A DNA stretch of 64,000 nt from Salminus brasiliensis (taxonomy: Eukaryota > Chordata > Actinopteri > Characiformes > Bryconidae): the NCBI RefSeq assembly GCF_030463535.1, contig NC_132879.1, positions 42,784,970 to 42,848,969 of the forward strand. Reading direction: 5' to 3'. Shown one piece after another: positions 21,880-32,100 of this stretch. How positions within the stretch are numbered: the stretch's first letter is position 1; each line of letters begins with the position of its first letter. The translations under genes were made by a program, and so were the position numbers. The notes under the pieces were generated by a model. That model did no database searches, had not been told where the DNA came from, and worked only from the letters and a program-made list of their open reading frames with translations.

Positions 21880-22405
21880 GTTTTTTAGGGGGGTGGTTTA
21901 GCTTCCTTATTTCCAGTGAAGGGAAATGTTGATGCTATGGCAGACCAAGACATTTTGGACAGTTGTGCGATTCCAACTTTGTGGAGACAGTTTGGAGAAG
22001 GTTCTTCCAGCATGTCTGTGCCCTAGTGCACAAAGCAAGGTCCATAAAGGCATGATTTGGAGTTTGGTGTGGAACAACATCCCTGACCCACACAGAGCCC
22101 TGATCTCAACCCCAGCAAACACCTTTGGGATGAACTAGAGTGGAGATTGTGAGCCAGGCCCTGCCGTCCACCACTCTGTTGTGTCTGACCTCACAAATGC
22201 TCTTCTGGACCAATAGGAAAAACCTCCCATTCCAGACACACTCCAAAATTTGTAGAAAGTCTTCCTAGAACAGTGAAAGCTGTTAATGTTAACTGCAAAG
22301 ACTGGAACCATTTTATTTCCTATGGATTTGGAATGGGATGTAATAAAAGCTCCTCTAGGTAGGTGTAATGTGTAGGTTTCCCAACACTTTTGTCCATTTT
22401 TCAGT
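21880..22405 (+). mobile_element. Tc1/mariner transposase 3' half, likely parent type of the short elements
   Basis: Reading across frameshifts, the plus strand gives PVKGNVDAMADQDILDSC, IPTLWRQFGEG and then PTQSPDLNPSKHLWDELEW followed by RL-stop-ARPCRP. These are the second half of a Tc1-like transposase with the SPDLNP-HLWDELE block. The end CCCAACACTTTTGTCCA matches the terminal repeats of the 0.4-kb non-autonomous copies in this window, which also keep GACCTCACTAATGCTCTT-like words from this region. The catalytic DNDP-type Asp is within a damaged stretch. Confidence 0.8.
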
Positions 22406-22515
22406 TTAATTTGCTTGATGCAAGAAAACTTCAATGACTTGCATGATTCGGATTAGGGGTCAAATCTGGCTTCACCATCTTTCCTTTTTACTTTTCCATT
22501 AAGCACAGGTATTGA

Positions 22516-22517
<2 letters not shown>

Positions 22518-22561
<44 letters not shown>
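22518..22561. repeat. (CA)n microsatellite
   Basis: Pure CA tract of about 22 units in the ints13-rassf8 intergenic region. Confidence 0.95.
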
Positions 22562-22564
<3 letters not shown>

Positions 22565-23400
22565 AATGATTACAGACAGAATGAGGTAAAGAACAAGCAG
22601 AAAGCCATTGCACTGTTCTAAATGTATTTTATGTTATGCTGATTGATACAATTATACATTTTAAACATATAAATAATTTCAATCATCTTTTTCCCAGGCA
22701 TTTAATACTCTTAAAGGAGGAAGTACCATACTTACATTATCATTATTATTATTGGAAAAATAGAGTTGGACAATGATCGATTGTCCACAGTGATTTTGGT
22801 ACTGCTTGTAGGTCGCGACTGACATTAGCTCCCAGCTTGCACTAACTGCATCTGAACATCCTGTTGCACATGCTTAATATATTTGGCAGAGTAAATCCAA
22901 ATATATGTGTCTATACCGCTTAGGTTCAGGGCCAATCCATGCCGCATAGTCCTGCACGAAATACATCAACGAAGTCTCTAGAACATCACTGGAAAATGCT
23001 TAACACACTTACATGAAGTGCTGTAATATTCACTGTAGGACTCGCTGCTCCCCACGCAGGGCTTCAAACAGAATACCAGAGCATGCAGCTAACTAAGAAT
23101 AAAAATAGGAACATTTAGTTCATGTCAGTCGGTATATTTCGACAAGGAGACCGTAGTGCATTATTTCTGACAATGTTAAAAATAGTTCTCTTTGCTACTT
23201 ACTGATATGTTCATATTTACACTTTTCCTCTAGTTTTTCTTTTAGTAAGGCATGCTCATCAACCTAATCACGCTCTTCAGATTAAAGGACCGTGTGTATG
23301 TGGTTAGATGATTCAGATCAATATAAGCAGTTGTGAACTGACTGGAGAGAGCTGACTGTGTCTGCCAGTAACCAACAGTCACACATGTCTATAACATGAA
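22565..23400. other. Intergenic stretch, nothing recognised
   Basis: AT-rich sequence between a CA tract and the nested transposons. I see no exon with consistent splice sites, no terminal repeats and no RNA gene. Confidence 0.6.
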
Positions 23401-23540
23401 AAATAAGGTTTTCCAAAAGGATTTTTTTTGCAGGATGAAGGAACAACTACTTTTGGTTCCCTAAAAAAACACCCTCAATGGATGGTTCTTTAGAAAACAA
23501 TTCGTGTACATATGTAAATGAGAAGGAGGACCCTCTACAT

Positions 23541-24517
23541 CAGGAGTGGGGAACCAAGGGCCGGAGACCAGCAATCTTAGCTGATTTCCCTGCTTCAACA
23601 CACCTATATGTAAACAGCAATGTGCAACATCTGCATATTTATTTAACATATGGCTTGTATAGTTGCAATAGAAGGTGTATAAATTCTGCCTTCTACTTTT
23701 TATACTGTCACTCTACTGTCATTTGATATATTTGATCTGTGTTGGACTATATTTGAACTGTGAGAGACAAGCACCTACGTTTTACCCTCACCTTTACACC
23801 CGTGTTTAGGGCTTCAGGATATTTGAAAGAAACTACCACTGCAAAATATTAGAAAATATAGGAATTTTCACCAGAAGTCAATGATCCATGATTATGATAT
23901 TAATAATGCACTCTGTGTATCCAGTACTGGAGTAAATGGTATAAATTACTGTCTAAAAACTAAAAACATGTATCTCCAAAATGTTGACGTTACAGGAGAA
24001 AGCAAAAACGCTGAATGGATGTCAATGTAAAATAAAAGTTTATTCTAGGTGGTTTAGAGTATTTCTATTGGTCTATTCATCCAGACTTATTTAAACGGTG
24101 TACAGAGCGGCTACAGGGTTCAAACGACAGAGAAAACTGACAAAAAATGGAGATGCATGTTTTTCATTGGACACCAGTGATATATTATTTAGCAGATATA
24201 ACTTGGCTTTGGCAGATATGTAATGGAAAATGAAAACATTGCAGAATTTTGTATAAGAAGCAAAAAAGTTGAAGCATGACATGTTTTATATATTTAGACA
24301 TTGCACATTGCACATGCACACATTGCATTTCCAGTTCTAAAGCAATACATATTGCGCAGCCTTATCTGTGTTTGTGTAACATGACAATAAACCTAATTAG
24401 TTTTTGACTGTCTAAACCTGTCAATTACCAGGTGAGTTGATTCAGGTGTGCTTAAGCAGAAAAAGCACAAAACTGTGCAGTAATCCAGCCTTCTAGAACT
24501 GGAGTTCCCCACTCCTG
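23541..24517. mobile_element. hAT-type element with perfect 14-bp inverted ends
   Basis: The ends are CAGGAGTGGGGAAC (23541-23554) and GTTCCCCACTCCTG (24504-24517), exact reverse complements. The flanking 8-mers CTCTACAT and CATTACAT agree at six of eight positions, as expected for an aged 8-bp hAT target duplication. There is no coding sequence; another element sits inside it. Confidence 0.8.
23808..24364. mobile_element. Innermost hAT-like element, 557 bp
   Basis: Starts TAGGGCTTCAGGATAT and ends ATATTGCGCAGCCTTA, imperfect inverted ends of the TAGGGCTGCACAATAT type. Flanking 8-mers CCCGTGTT and TCTGTGTT agree at six of eight. The interior shares GGAATTTTCACCAGAAGTCA and TAATAATGCACTC with a truncated copy at about 55076-55330. 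Confidence 0.7.
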
Positions 24518-24659
24518 CATTACATGATGGTATAGGACTGGTCCAGAAACATTAGGTCATGTGAACCTATTAAACCATCCCATATCTCTTTTTCAAACAT
24601 GCTTCTTTTTATGGGACCAAAAGTAGTTCTTCTATGGCATTGCTCAAAGAACCTTTTGT

Positions 24660-27350
24660 GGCACCTTTTTGTTTTTTAACAATGTGTCAAATACACATTA
24701 CTCATTAAAAAATGTAGTTACATTTGTATCCATGTGAATATGGCCACAGTCAGGACAAAACCATGTATCTTAAAAAAGGATACACGGGGGAGAAGGAAAA
24801 CCCCTCTTCTTAACCTTCAACAGAAGTCGATGTAAAAAGATTTTATTTCGTTTTTTAGTTTTTGGACTATTTCTTATAATGAAATTTTGAAACAATATAT
24901 AAAACAATTGGCCTGTTTCAGTTCAGTGACCCCTGACCCCAGTGAAGATACAAGGTTCTGGTCTAACAGCAACAACATATTGGCAACAGATACTTAATGT
25001 ATTCAAAATATCACAAATGAAATTCGAGCCTTTCATGAAACCACATCAAAGCTGACATCAAGCATCAATGGAAAGTGACATTTTAAAGGTATTTTTTTGA
25101 TCAGTTTAATTCCTTTATCTGCTGCTTTATCAAAATACAGTTTTTATTCTTAATTCGTTAAGAACTGACATGAACATCAAAAGATGTCCATATTAGCTAG
25201 CAGCAGAGTTTCTGTGGTGTTCTTAAGTGAATGGAACAAAGCTTATCTTTCACTGTGCCCAGGCTGTCACAGTGAAGACCAGCTCCCTGAGTCCAGATAA
25301 CAATACTTTAATGCTTTTATGACAAATGGTCATGCAGTCAGTGTTTTTCTAGGGCTTTCCCAGTGCACGGGTTTAGTGGTCTGAATGAGACAGTAAAGCT
25401 ATCTGCATTTTCTGCATTTAAACAAACCTAGTTTATTTATGCACAGTTTTATATTTCTCAAGTCTATAAAATCTACTTTGCGTCTTACTGTACAATGTCT
25501 GCCTGGAGTAATCATTCTTAGGGCTGGGCAATGTGATTATAGTAGTTATTGTTATCATGATAATTTAAGGTCACAATATGCTTATCAGAGTAGGATATTG
25601 ACATAACTATCGAAAGAACCTAAAGAACACTGAATAACTACTTGTTTTATCAAGGAGAGAGCTTCACCAGACCAGTTTAACTGGACTCTGCAGTGTATCT
25701 GAATAGAAATCAGTATCAAGAAACCTTGAATACAAATGCTCAGTTTCTGACTGTGATGTTAAATATGGCACTCTTGGTTTGTTTTCATTCAAGCTTAGAG
25801 AATGAAATACTGAAAGATATATCATGCATCATTACATTTTTTTAAAGACATGATACAATAAAGTCCAAAAGTCCTTTCTGAGATGTGAATTAGGAACAAA
25901 TTCAGGGTAATTATAAAAATATCTGGGTAAATATTACAGTTTAAGCCAAACTGGTTCCACTGACCATGTTAATGCCTTTTTTGCAAATGTGGATCACGCC
26001 CTGGGATGGATTATAAGAGAATATTTTTGGCTTGGGAGTCCGGAGCGGCTTTCCTGTGGTCTGCGCGTGAAGCAAGGTCCCCCCGTTGGTGTAAGTGATG
26101 GAGCTGACAGAGTGAAGGTGGGTAAGAAAATTTGTTCAACACAGTTGAACTGAGAAGCAGGGGGTATATAGGTTTGAGGGATGGTCCTTCTCCCAAAATT
26201 TACTTCCGTCATAACTCCACATTCCAAAAAAGTCAGCCGTGTTTTTTTCCGTGTTCAGAAGCTCCTGTTCAGACGACTCTCAGGTGGATCTGATCTGCTC
26301 ATCAGAGGCTTTTACACAAACCTGTGGAATCAATGCAGCTCCCTCAAATCCTACAAAAACACCTAAAATGTTTCTTATGATTAAATTTTTTTTTTTTAAT
26401 TTAATTTCTTAAGTGATCTCAGACTTTTGGACCCTATTGTATATATTTTTTATATTGCCTACCCCTAATTCCACTACATAATTTTGAAGACACAATGTTT
26501 CACTGTTCATGGGGATTTCTGAAAAGCTTCGGAAGGCTAAATAAAAAGAGCCAAGCTAGTCTACGACCAGTCAAAGTCCAATTACCCATTCAGCAATGAG
26601 CTTTGCTGTAAACCTGGTTCCTAAGACACGGCTAATGTAGAATGATGGGTGATCATGACGAGAGCTCCTGATCCTACATTCATGAAAACGTGTCTGTTTT
26701 TCAGTGAAGGTGTTAATCACACATCTTAGCCCATTACATTCATTAGGAGATATCATACAACACTTACCCCATATATTTAATTGTGATCTGAAGCAATTCT
26801 GACTTAGATGTTAATGCCACTCTGATAGAACACCAGCAAATGTCACTGCAGTCCAAGACAACCTTTAAGTGAAGGAAGACAATATACTCAAAATATGCTC
26901 CTTACTATACTGTATTGACCTAATACCAAATCAATAAATCGTAAATAAAATAATGCATTAGTCTTTTTTTAATCACTGGAATTTCATTGTTAGTAAATAA
27001 TACTATATAAATGAATATGCAAATCAACATTTATAGGCAAATAAATTGACTGAATGTCAGCAAAATTAGGAGTGTTTTCCTTTATTGGCCAAAACTAGGG
27101 TCTGCTCAAAGACTTTGGAATCATCAAAATATTATAAACATCTATAGCTTTCATGTATGGCCACAGTGCAGAGGCTTGAGCATTTCAAGTAACTCACAGC
27201 CTGAGCTTCTCAGAGTAAGAGCACTAATTTAAGACCAGTTCATGGCGCTAGGGCGAAAATAGTCAGTGAAGGCCCATTCATTTGATGATGGCATACTTTC
27301 CATTACAAAGAAAGTCAAAGACAAAGGCAACCAACATTCACCATTCTGTG
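24660..27350. other. Intergenic stretch beyond the rassf8 3' end
   Basis: No gene recognised. A hAT-like end AGGGCTGGGCAATGTG begins at about 25521 without a recognisable partner end. A slightly GC-richer patch at 25990-26230 includes GGGTATATAGG, which looks TATA-like, and minus-strand open frames of 61-77 codons, but I see no conserved protein in it. Part of this could be a long rassf8 3' UTR if polyadenylation is distal (AATAAA on the minus strand at 27081-27086). Confidence 0.45.
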
Positions 27351-27354
27351 GCAC

Positions 27355-27590
27355 AGATGGAATTTGACCTCCCGTGCAGTGAACACAGACATACACGTCT
27401 GTGAGCAGACATGCACAGAGTGAAAGTGAGCACACGTGTGATGGGCAGCTTTCGCTGAGGCACCCGAGGAGCAGAGAGGGTAAAGGGCGTTGTTAAAGTG
27501 CCCAACAGTGGCAGCTTAGTGAACCCAGGTATCAAACCCAACAACCCTTTTACCAATAACTCCACTGCCCCAAAAAGATGGTAGGCCTAT
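27355..27590. mobile_element. Interspersed repeat of unassigned class
   Basis: The run GTGCAGTGAACACAGACATA, GGGCAGC, GGCACCCGAGGAGCAG, GGTATCAAACCC and CACTGCCCCA follows the order of a repeat that I recall as very common in teleost genomes, in a decayed form. Class not determined. Confidence 0.5.
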
Positions 27591-27654
27591 TCAGGAAACA
27601 TCCAAGTTTAAATATCCTACATTATTACACTTTAAGGTCAGATTTAGATATTGA

Positions 27655-27982
27655 AACACTAAGAGGACCCCTAGGATTGGGCTGTGGAGCATTGGCACTG
27701 GGTTCTCTACAGTTGTGGAGCTCAATTCAATACATTTGTGGAATTTAGGATCCAGAATTAATCATTACCAACATAATCATTATAAACATCAGTACCTGAC
27801 CTAACTAATGCTCTTCTGGCTAAATGCAATCAAATCCTCACAGCAGCATTCCATCATCTATTGTAATGCTTTCTTACAACAGCTGCTACAGAAATTGTGG
27901 GGCAATCTCCTCATTACTACTCTTGATTTAAAGAAGAAACTCTGAAGGAGAAGGTGTTTGCAAACTTATGGACATACAGTGC
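27655..27982. mobile_element. Decayed short Tc1-like element, right half
   Basis: Contains GGGCTGTGGAGCA, CTAATGCTCTTCTGGCTAAA, ATGCAATCAAATCCTCACAG and a right end ACTTATGGACATACAGTGCA, in the same order as in 9436-9859 and 47352-47818. Confidence 0.6.
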
Positions 27983-28885
27983 ACCCTTATAGAGCATAAC
28001 GCAACAGGTGAATAATGCAGAAGAGAAAGTTTCACTTAACCAAGAACCTAAAGTTATGGTACAGCTGGAGAACAGTGGCAAAGAGAAAGGTTACTGGTTA
28101 ACTAAAGGTTAACTAAAAAAATGGAAAATAAGAACCCTAAAATCTATATAATCTCCAATCCTTACTTATCCCTTCAGTTATGATTCTCCAAACAACATTT
28201 TGCGTTTCTCTTGTATACTGCATGAACATTATTGTTCTTGAAGCACCAGATAAAACGCCTGAAAGATCTAATAAAAGGACCCAATAAGGAGTTAAAGTAG
28301 CAGCGAGTTGATCACAGAGGAAAGGAAATTCCCCTTATGCTATTTAGACACAAGTGTAATTACACAGTATATGTTTTGGCCAATAAAGTGCACACTTCCC
28401 CAAAGTTATAACTGTAGTATAGTATCTAATCATGATACAGCAGCAAAGAATCAGACTTCATCCAAATGAAGCCAGGGTTAACCACTGTGTGCAATGCACA
28501 ACATAGTACAGGTCCTCTTCTATCTTAGCATTAGCGCTTGGCAGCACTGATGCACAAGACACAAAGACAGTCTGAGAGGAGGTAAGGGAATAAAATCCCT
28601 GCTATAGTCAGCTGCTGAGGAACATTCTGGAAATCACACACATCTTAAAACTGTGGTCTGTGGAGAAACTGTTTCACAGCAAAACGAAAGGCTGGCAGGC
28701 AAAATCATGCAGTCTAGGTGCAGGCTGGGTTCAATAAAACTGACCACAAGATGGCTCCGTTTAGTAGATTTAGAGAGGACATCCTCTATGGCAGATGAAA
28801 ATGAAAAGAGAGAAATCCCAGTGAGGATATCGCACAGATGCAGAGCTCATCCACTTCAATTGCTTTTTCAAACTCCTCCGTCTCG

Positions 28886-28891
28886 TTTATT
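28886..28891 (-). terminator. rassf8: Candidate proximal polyadenylation signal of rassf8
   Basis: AATAAA on the minus strand about 300 bases after the rassf8 stop codon. No RNA evidence is available; a distal site is equally possible. Confidence 0.35.
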
Positions 28892-29192
28892 CTTGATGAG
28901 ACCTCACCTATATGGGGAAACACAACTGATCCTTCAAGAGAGTCAGATGGAGATGTGTTTGATGTTTGACCTAATATGAGAACCACAAAGAGCATTACAG
29001 ATCACAGCTCATAGAGATTGCCCCAATAAATTCTTCTGTGGGAATCTAGAAGAGTTATGAGGAAGCGTGGTGGATCTTCTTCGCATCAAACACCACATAT
29101 CCATAGCTTTCGCTGGATGAGCGTGAGCGGTTAATGGCTTGAAATGCAGAGCATGGTCGGGTCACTCACGGACATCCACTGGCACTGGATGA

Positions 29193-32100
29193 TCAGACAT
29201 AAATGCCTTCTGGGTTGAAGCTGGAGGTCAGCGGGCCCTGCAGAGCTCGGAAGGCGTTGGGGAGCGGATGGGCCGATCCCAGGCGCTTCAGAGAGTTGGT
29301 CTGCTCTGGCTCTGTAGGACAACACACAGCACAGAGGTTTTGTGTCATACAGATGTTTCTAGCAGGTATAAGCACTGGGTGATTTTCTCATTCAAAACCA
29401 TGAACATTTCTTGATGTGTTGTATTTATATCATTATATCATCACAACTCAACAATTAAAAGGGACTGTTTGATGTCTAGAAACACTGCATATCAGTCAAG
29501 TGACTGTCTTTAAAACCTCATGACCATCACTTTGGCTATGTTCACACAATAGGTAAAGTGGCCCAAATCTGACCTATAGCCAACATTCAGTTCACATTCC
29601 TAAACATACATGCATGAAAGAGCAACGCTTTACACAAAGCTTTTACCTTTGCCAGCATTGCGGCAGCTATCAAAAAGGTCCAGTGGCTGACAAAAGGGCA
29701 GCTGTAAAAATGCCACATTATTCGGCCACGGCCTCTTCTTCAGTTTGCGCCCTTGTTTTCTTGTTTTCTAACTTTTGTAACAATTTCTTTATAAATATCA
29801 TCAAACACGGAACGGCTGTTGCGATATGTGCCTTCCAATTTAGTTCAAACAGAGACATCACCCCAAATATTTATGAGGTCTGTTACCTCACTATCCTGCC
29901 ACTGAAGACCTCCCTCACTGCTGTCATATATTTTCCTTTCTCCTCACATCTCTTCCCCTTCTCTTTGGCACAAAAGTCGCATGAATTACGGTCTGGCTGT
30001 TCGGAGTCACACTTCCGCATGTCAGCTATGTATCAGATGTCAATACCACATATGAAAGTGTCCCAAATTGGAACTGTTAAAAAAAAGATCAGATGCGGGC
30101 CACTCTGACCTGCTGTGAATGTAGCTTTAGACACTACTTGTCCCTATTCTTCACAAGAAAAGATTTGTTGTCCTGGTTTACACTTAACTACACAGGTGCT
30201 GTGTGTGTGTATGTGGTCATATGCAAAAAAGCAGTAATAAACCCTGCCAACTTGTGGCCTGTGCTCGGAACCTCCTACTCTAAACGCTTGATGGTAGAGA
30301 CTGTTGACTCAAACTGCCAAACAGACGTGTCTGAACATGCCTCATCATGCACAATCCCATGATTGAAGTCTTCTGTAGATGAGATAAAACAATTCTTATC
30401 CCTACTCTTCTCCCTTTTAAAGAAAGCCTCAAGAACAGTATATTAAACATCAAAGAAATATAAAACAGTTTGGATTAAAGCATGTGCTAGATGAACATAA
30501 GTGCTGTGCCATATGCATGTGCATAGAAAAAAAGGCTCTGAGCTAAGAATCTCCAATGAGCTTTCTGATTTTTACACTTTTACATTTTGTGTACTACTGA
30601 TTATTTTCACAGCAGTATTAACCACACCAAAACAGGTGCTGAAGCCCTACTGAGCGCAGCCTAATGTGCGAGTGTATCAGTGTTTGTGTGTGTACCTCTG
30701 CTAGTCTCCTCTTCAGCAGGTTCTGCTGGTAGCACGGTGACTTTGGTGCCAGTCTGCTGGATGAACTGTTGAAGGTTCACCTGTCTCAGCTCCTTGGTTA
30801 ACTGCTCCAGCTCCTGCTCTTTTTCCTGTGTAAAGCAAACCAATCTATTAATCAGGCAATAATTCACTTGCAATCCACAATATGAATCTTATTACACTAT
30901 TTTTAAAATGGAGAACCCTATTCTGGTACGAGATTTACCGCACTTTAAGATCATTCTGTCTTTGGTTGAATGGACTTGGATTACATGCCAACCGAACACT
31001 GTGGTGCTTTAGAGTGGAGCTGGCCACATTCATTTCCATTCCATTAATCTATCATCTCTGCCCAGGCCTGGTTTCTTACATAATTCACTCTCACGCCCAG
31101 ATACACACCCTTCTCAACACTCAACACACTGTTTCCCAACCTCTCCCTGGATATATTAGTCTCTTTCAGCAAATATGCTTAATGCTGCAGAGCTCTCAGT
31201 CTACGTAAAGGATATCTGGGAAATCTGGCAATAGTCCTATTAACATTCAAGCACTGAAGAATAGAAAGTGTGGTCTTTTCAGAAAAGAAATTTCACACTA
31301 TATGGAGAAACACATTTGGACACTTGCTCATTCACTGTTTTTTCCTAAATCAAGGGTATTAAAATACATATCTGCTTTTCTTGTAGTAACTGTCTCTACT
31401 GTCCAGAGAAGGCTGTCTATAACATATCTACTACTTCCCAACACTCATCATAAAAGTATTAAATGGTGTACTATCAATCCAGAAAAACTGCTCCACAGCT
31501 TAATACAATAACACCTTTAGCCCACGCCTGGTATTAGGCATGTTGCTAATACATTTTTATGCTCCAGAAAGTTCTATAGACTATTGATGTCAATCGTCAT
31601 TCTGTAGATGATTTTATTTGGCACTCTGGGTCTAAGCTTAATTTTGAATGGCAGAAATTAAGGTTTTTAAAAAAAAAATCGCCTCTATCACGTTCTGTGG
31701 TAAATAAATATGTTCTGAACTTATGTTTTGTTCTGTGTACATTTTTCTCCTGTGCATCACTAGATCCTCTCAATTCTGAGATCGCTTAGGAGTCTAAATA
31801 TGAATATTACTACATTTAAGTTAATACTACTGTGCACCAAACTGACATTATTAGACTGGTAGCCACACAAACCAACATGATCTGCCAGTGTGGCAGTCAA
31901 GTGGTATTAGCAAGTTCAATTTGAGTAGCAGTTGTTTACTACGCTAGTCTATCAATATGATTGACTTGACCAAACTGGTCAACTAGCTTTATCAAGTCTG
32001 ATAGGCCAGCTAAACTATTAAATTCAAATAAAAGAAAAGCTTAACCAGCTAAACCAGCTTGTGTACCGACACAGGGTGTGTTTTCTTCTGGATGAGTAGC

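Larger units (their letters stand above)
23406..24655. mobile_element. Outer miniature element, split by younger insertions
   Basis: Inverted end segments face each other: left GAACAACTACTTTTGGTTCC (23441-23460) and right TGGGACCAAAAGTAGTTCTT (24612-24631), with AGGTTTTCC-like and AAAGAACCTTTTG words outside them. This is the AAGGTTCTTT type of fish miniature element also represented by a fragment at 39690-39800. Nearly all its middle is occupied by the hAT element 23541-24517. No transposase is present. Confidence 0.65.

Noticed and set aside
28653-28979. Plus-strand open frame of 108 codons
   Set aside because: It lies opposite the probable rassf8 3' UTR, has no recognisable domain, and no splice or conservation cue supports it.
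29614-30108. Plus-strand open frame of 164 codons
   Set aside because: It overlaps a transposon whose minus strand carries the recognisable Myb/SANT-like domain; the plus-strand translation has no family resemblance.
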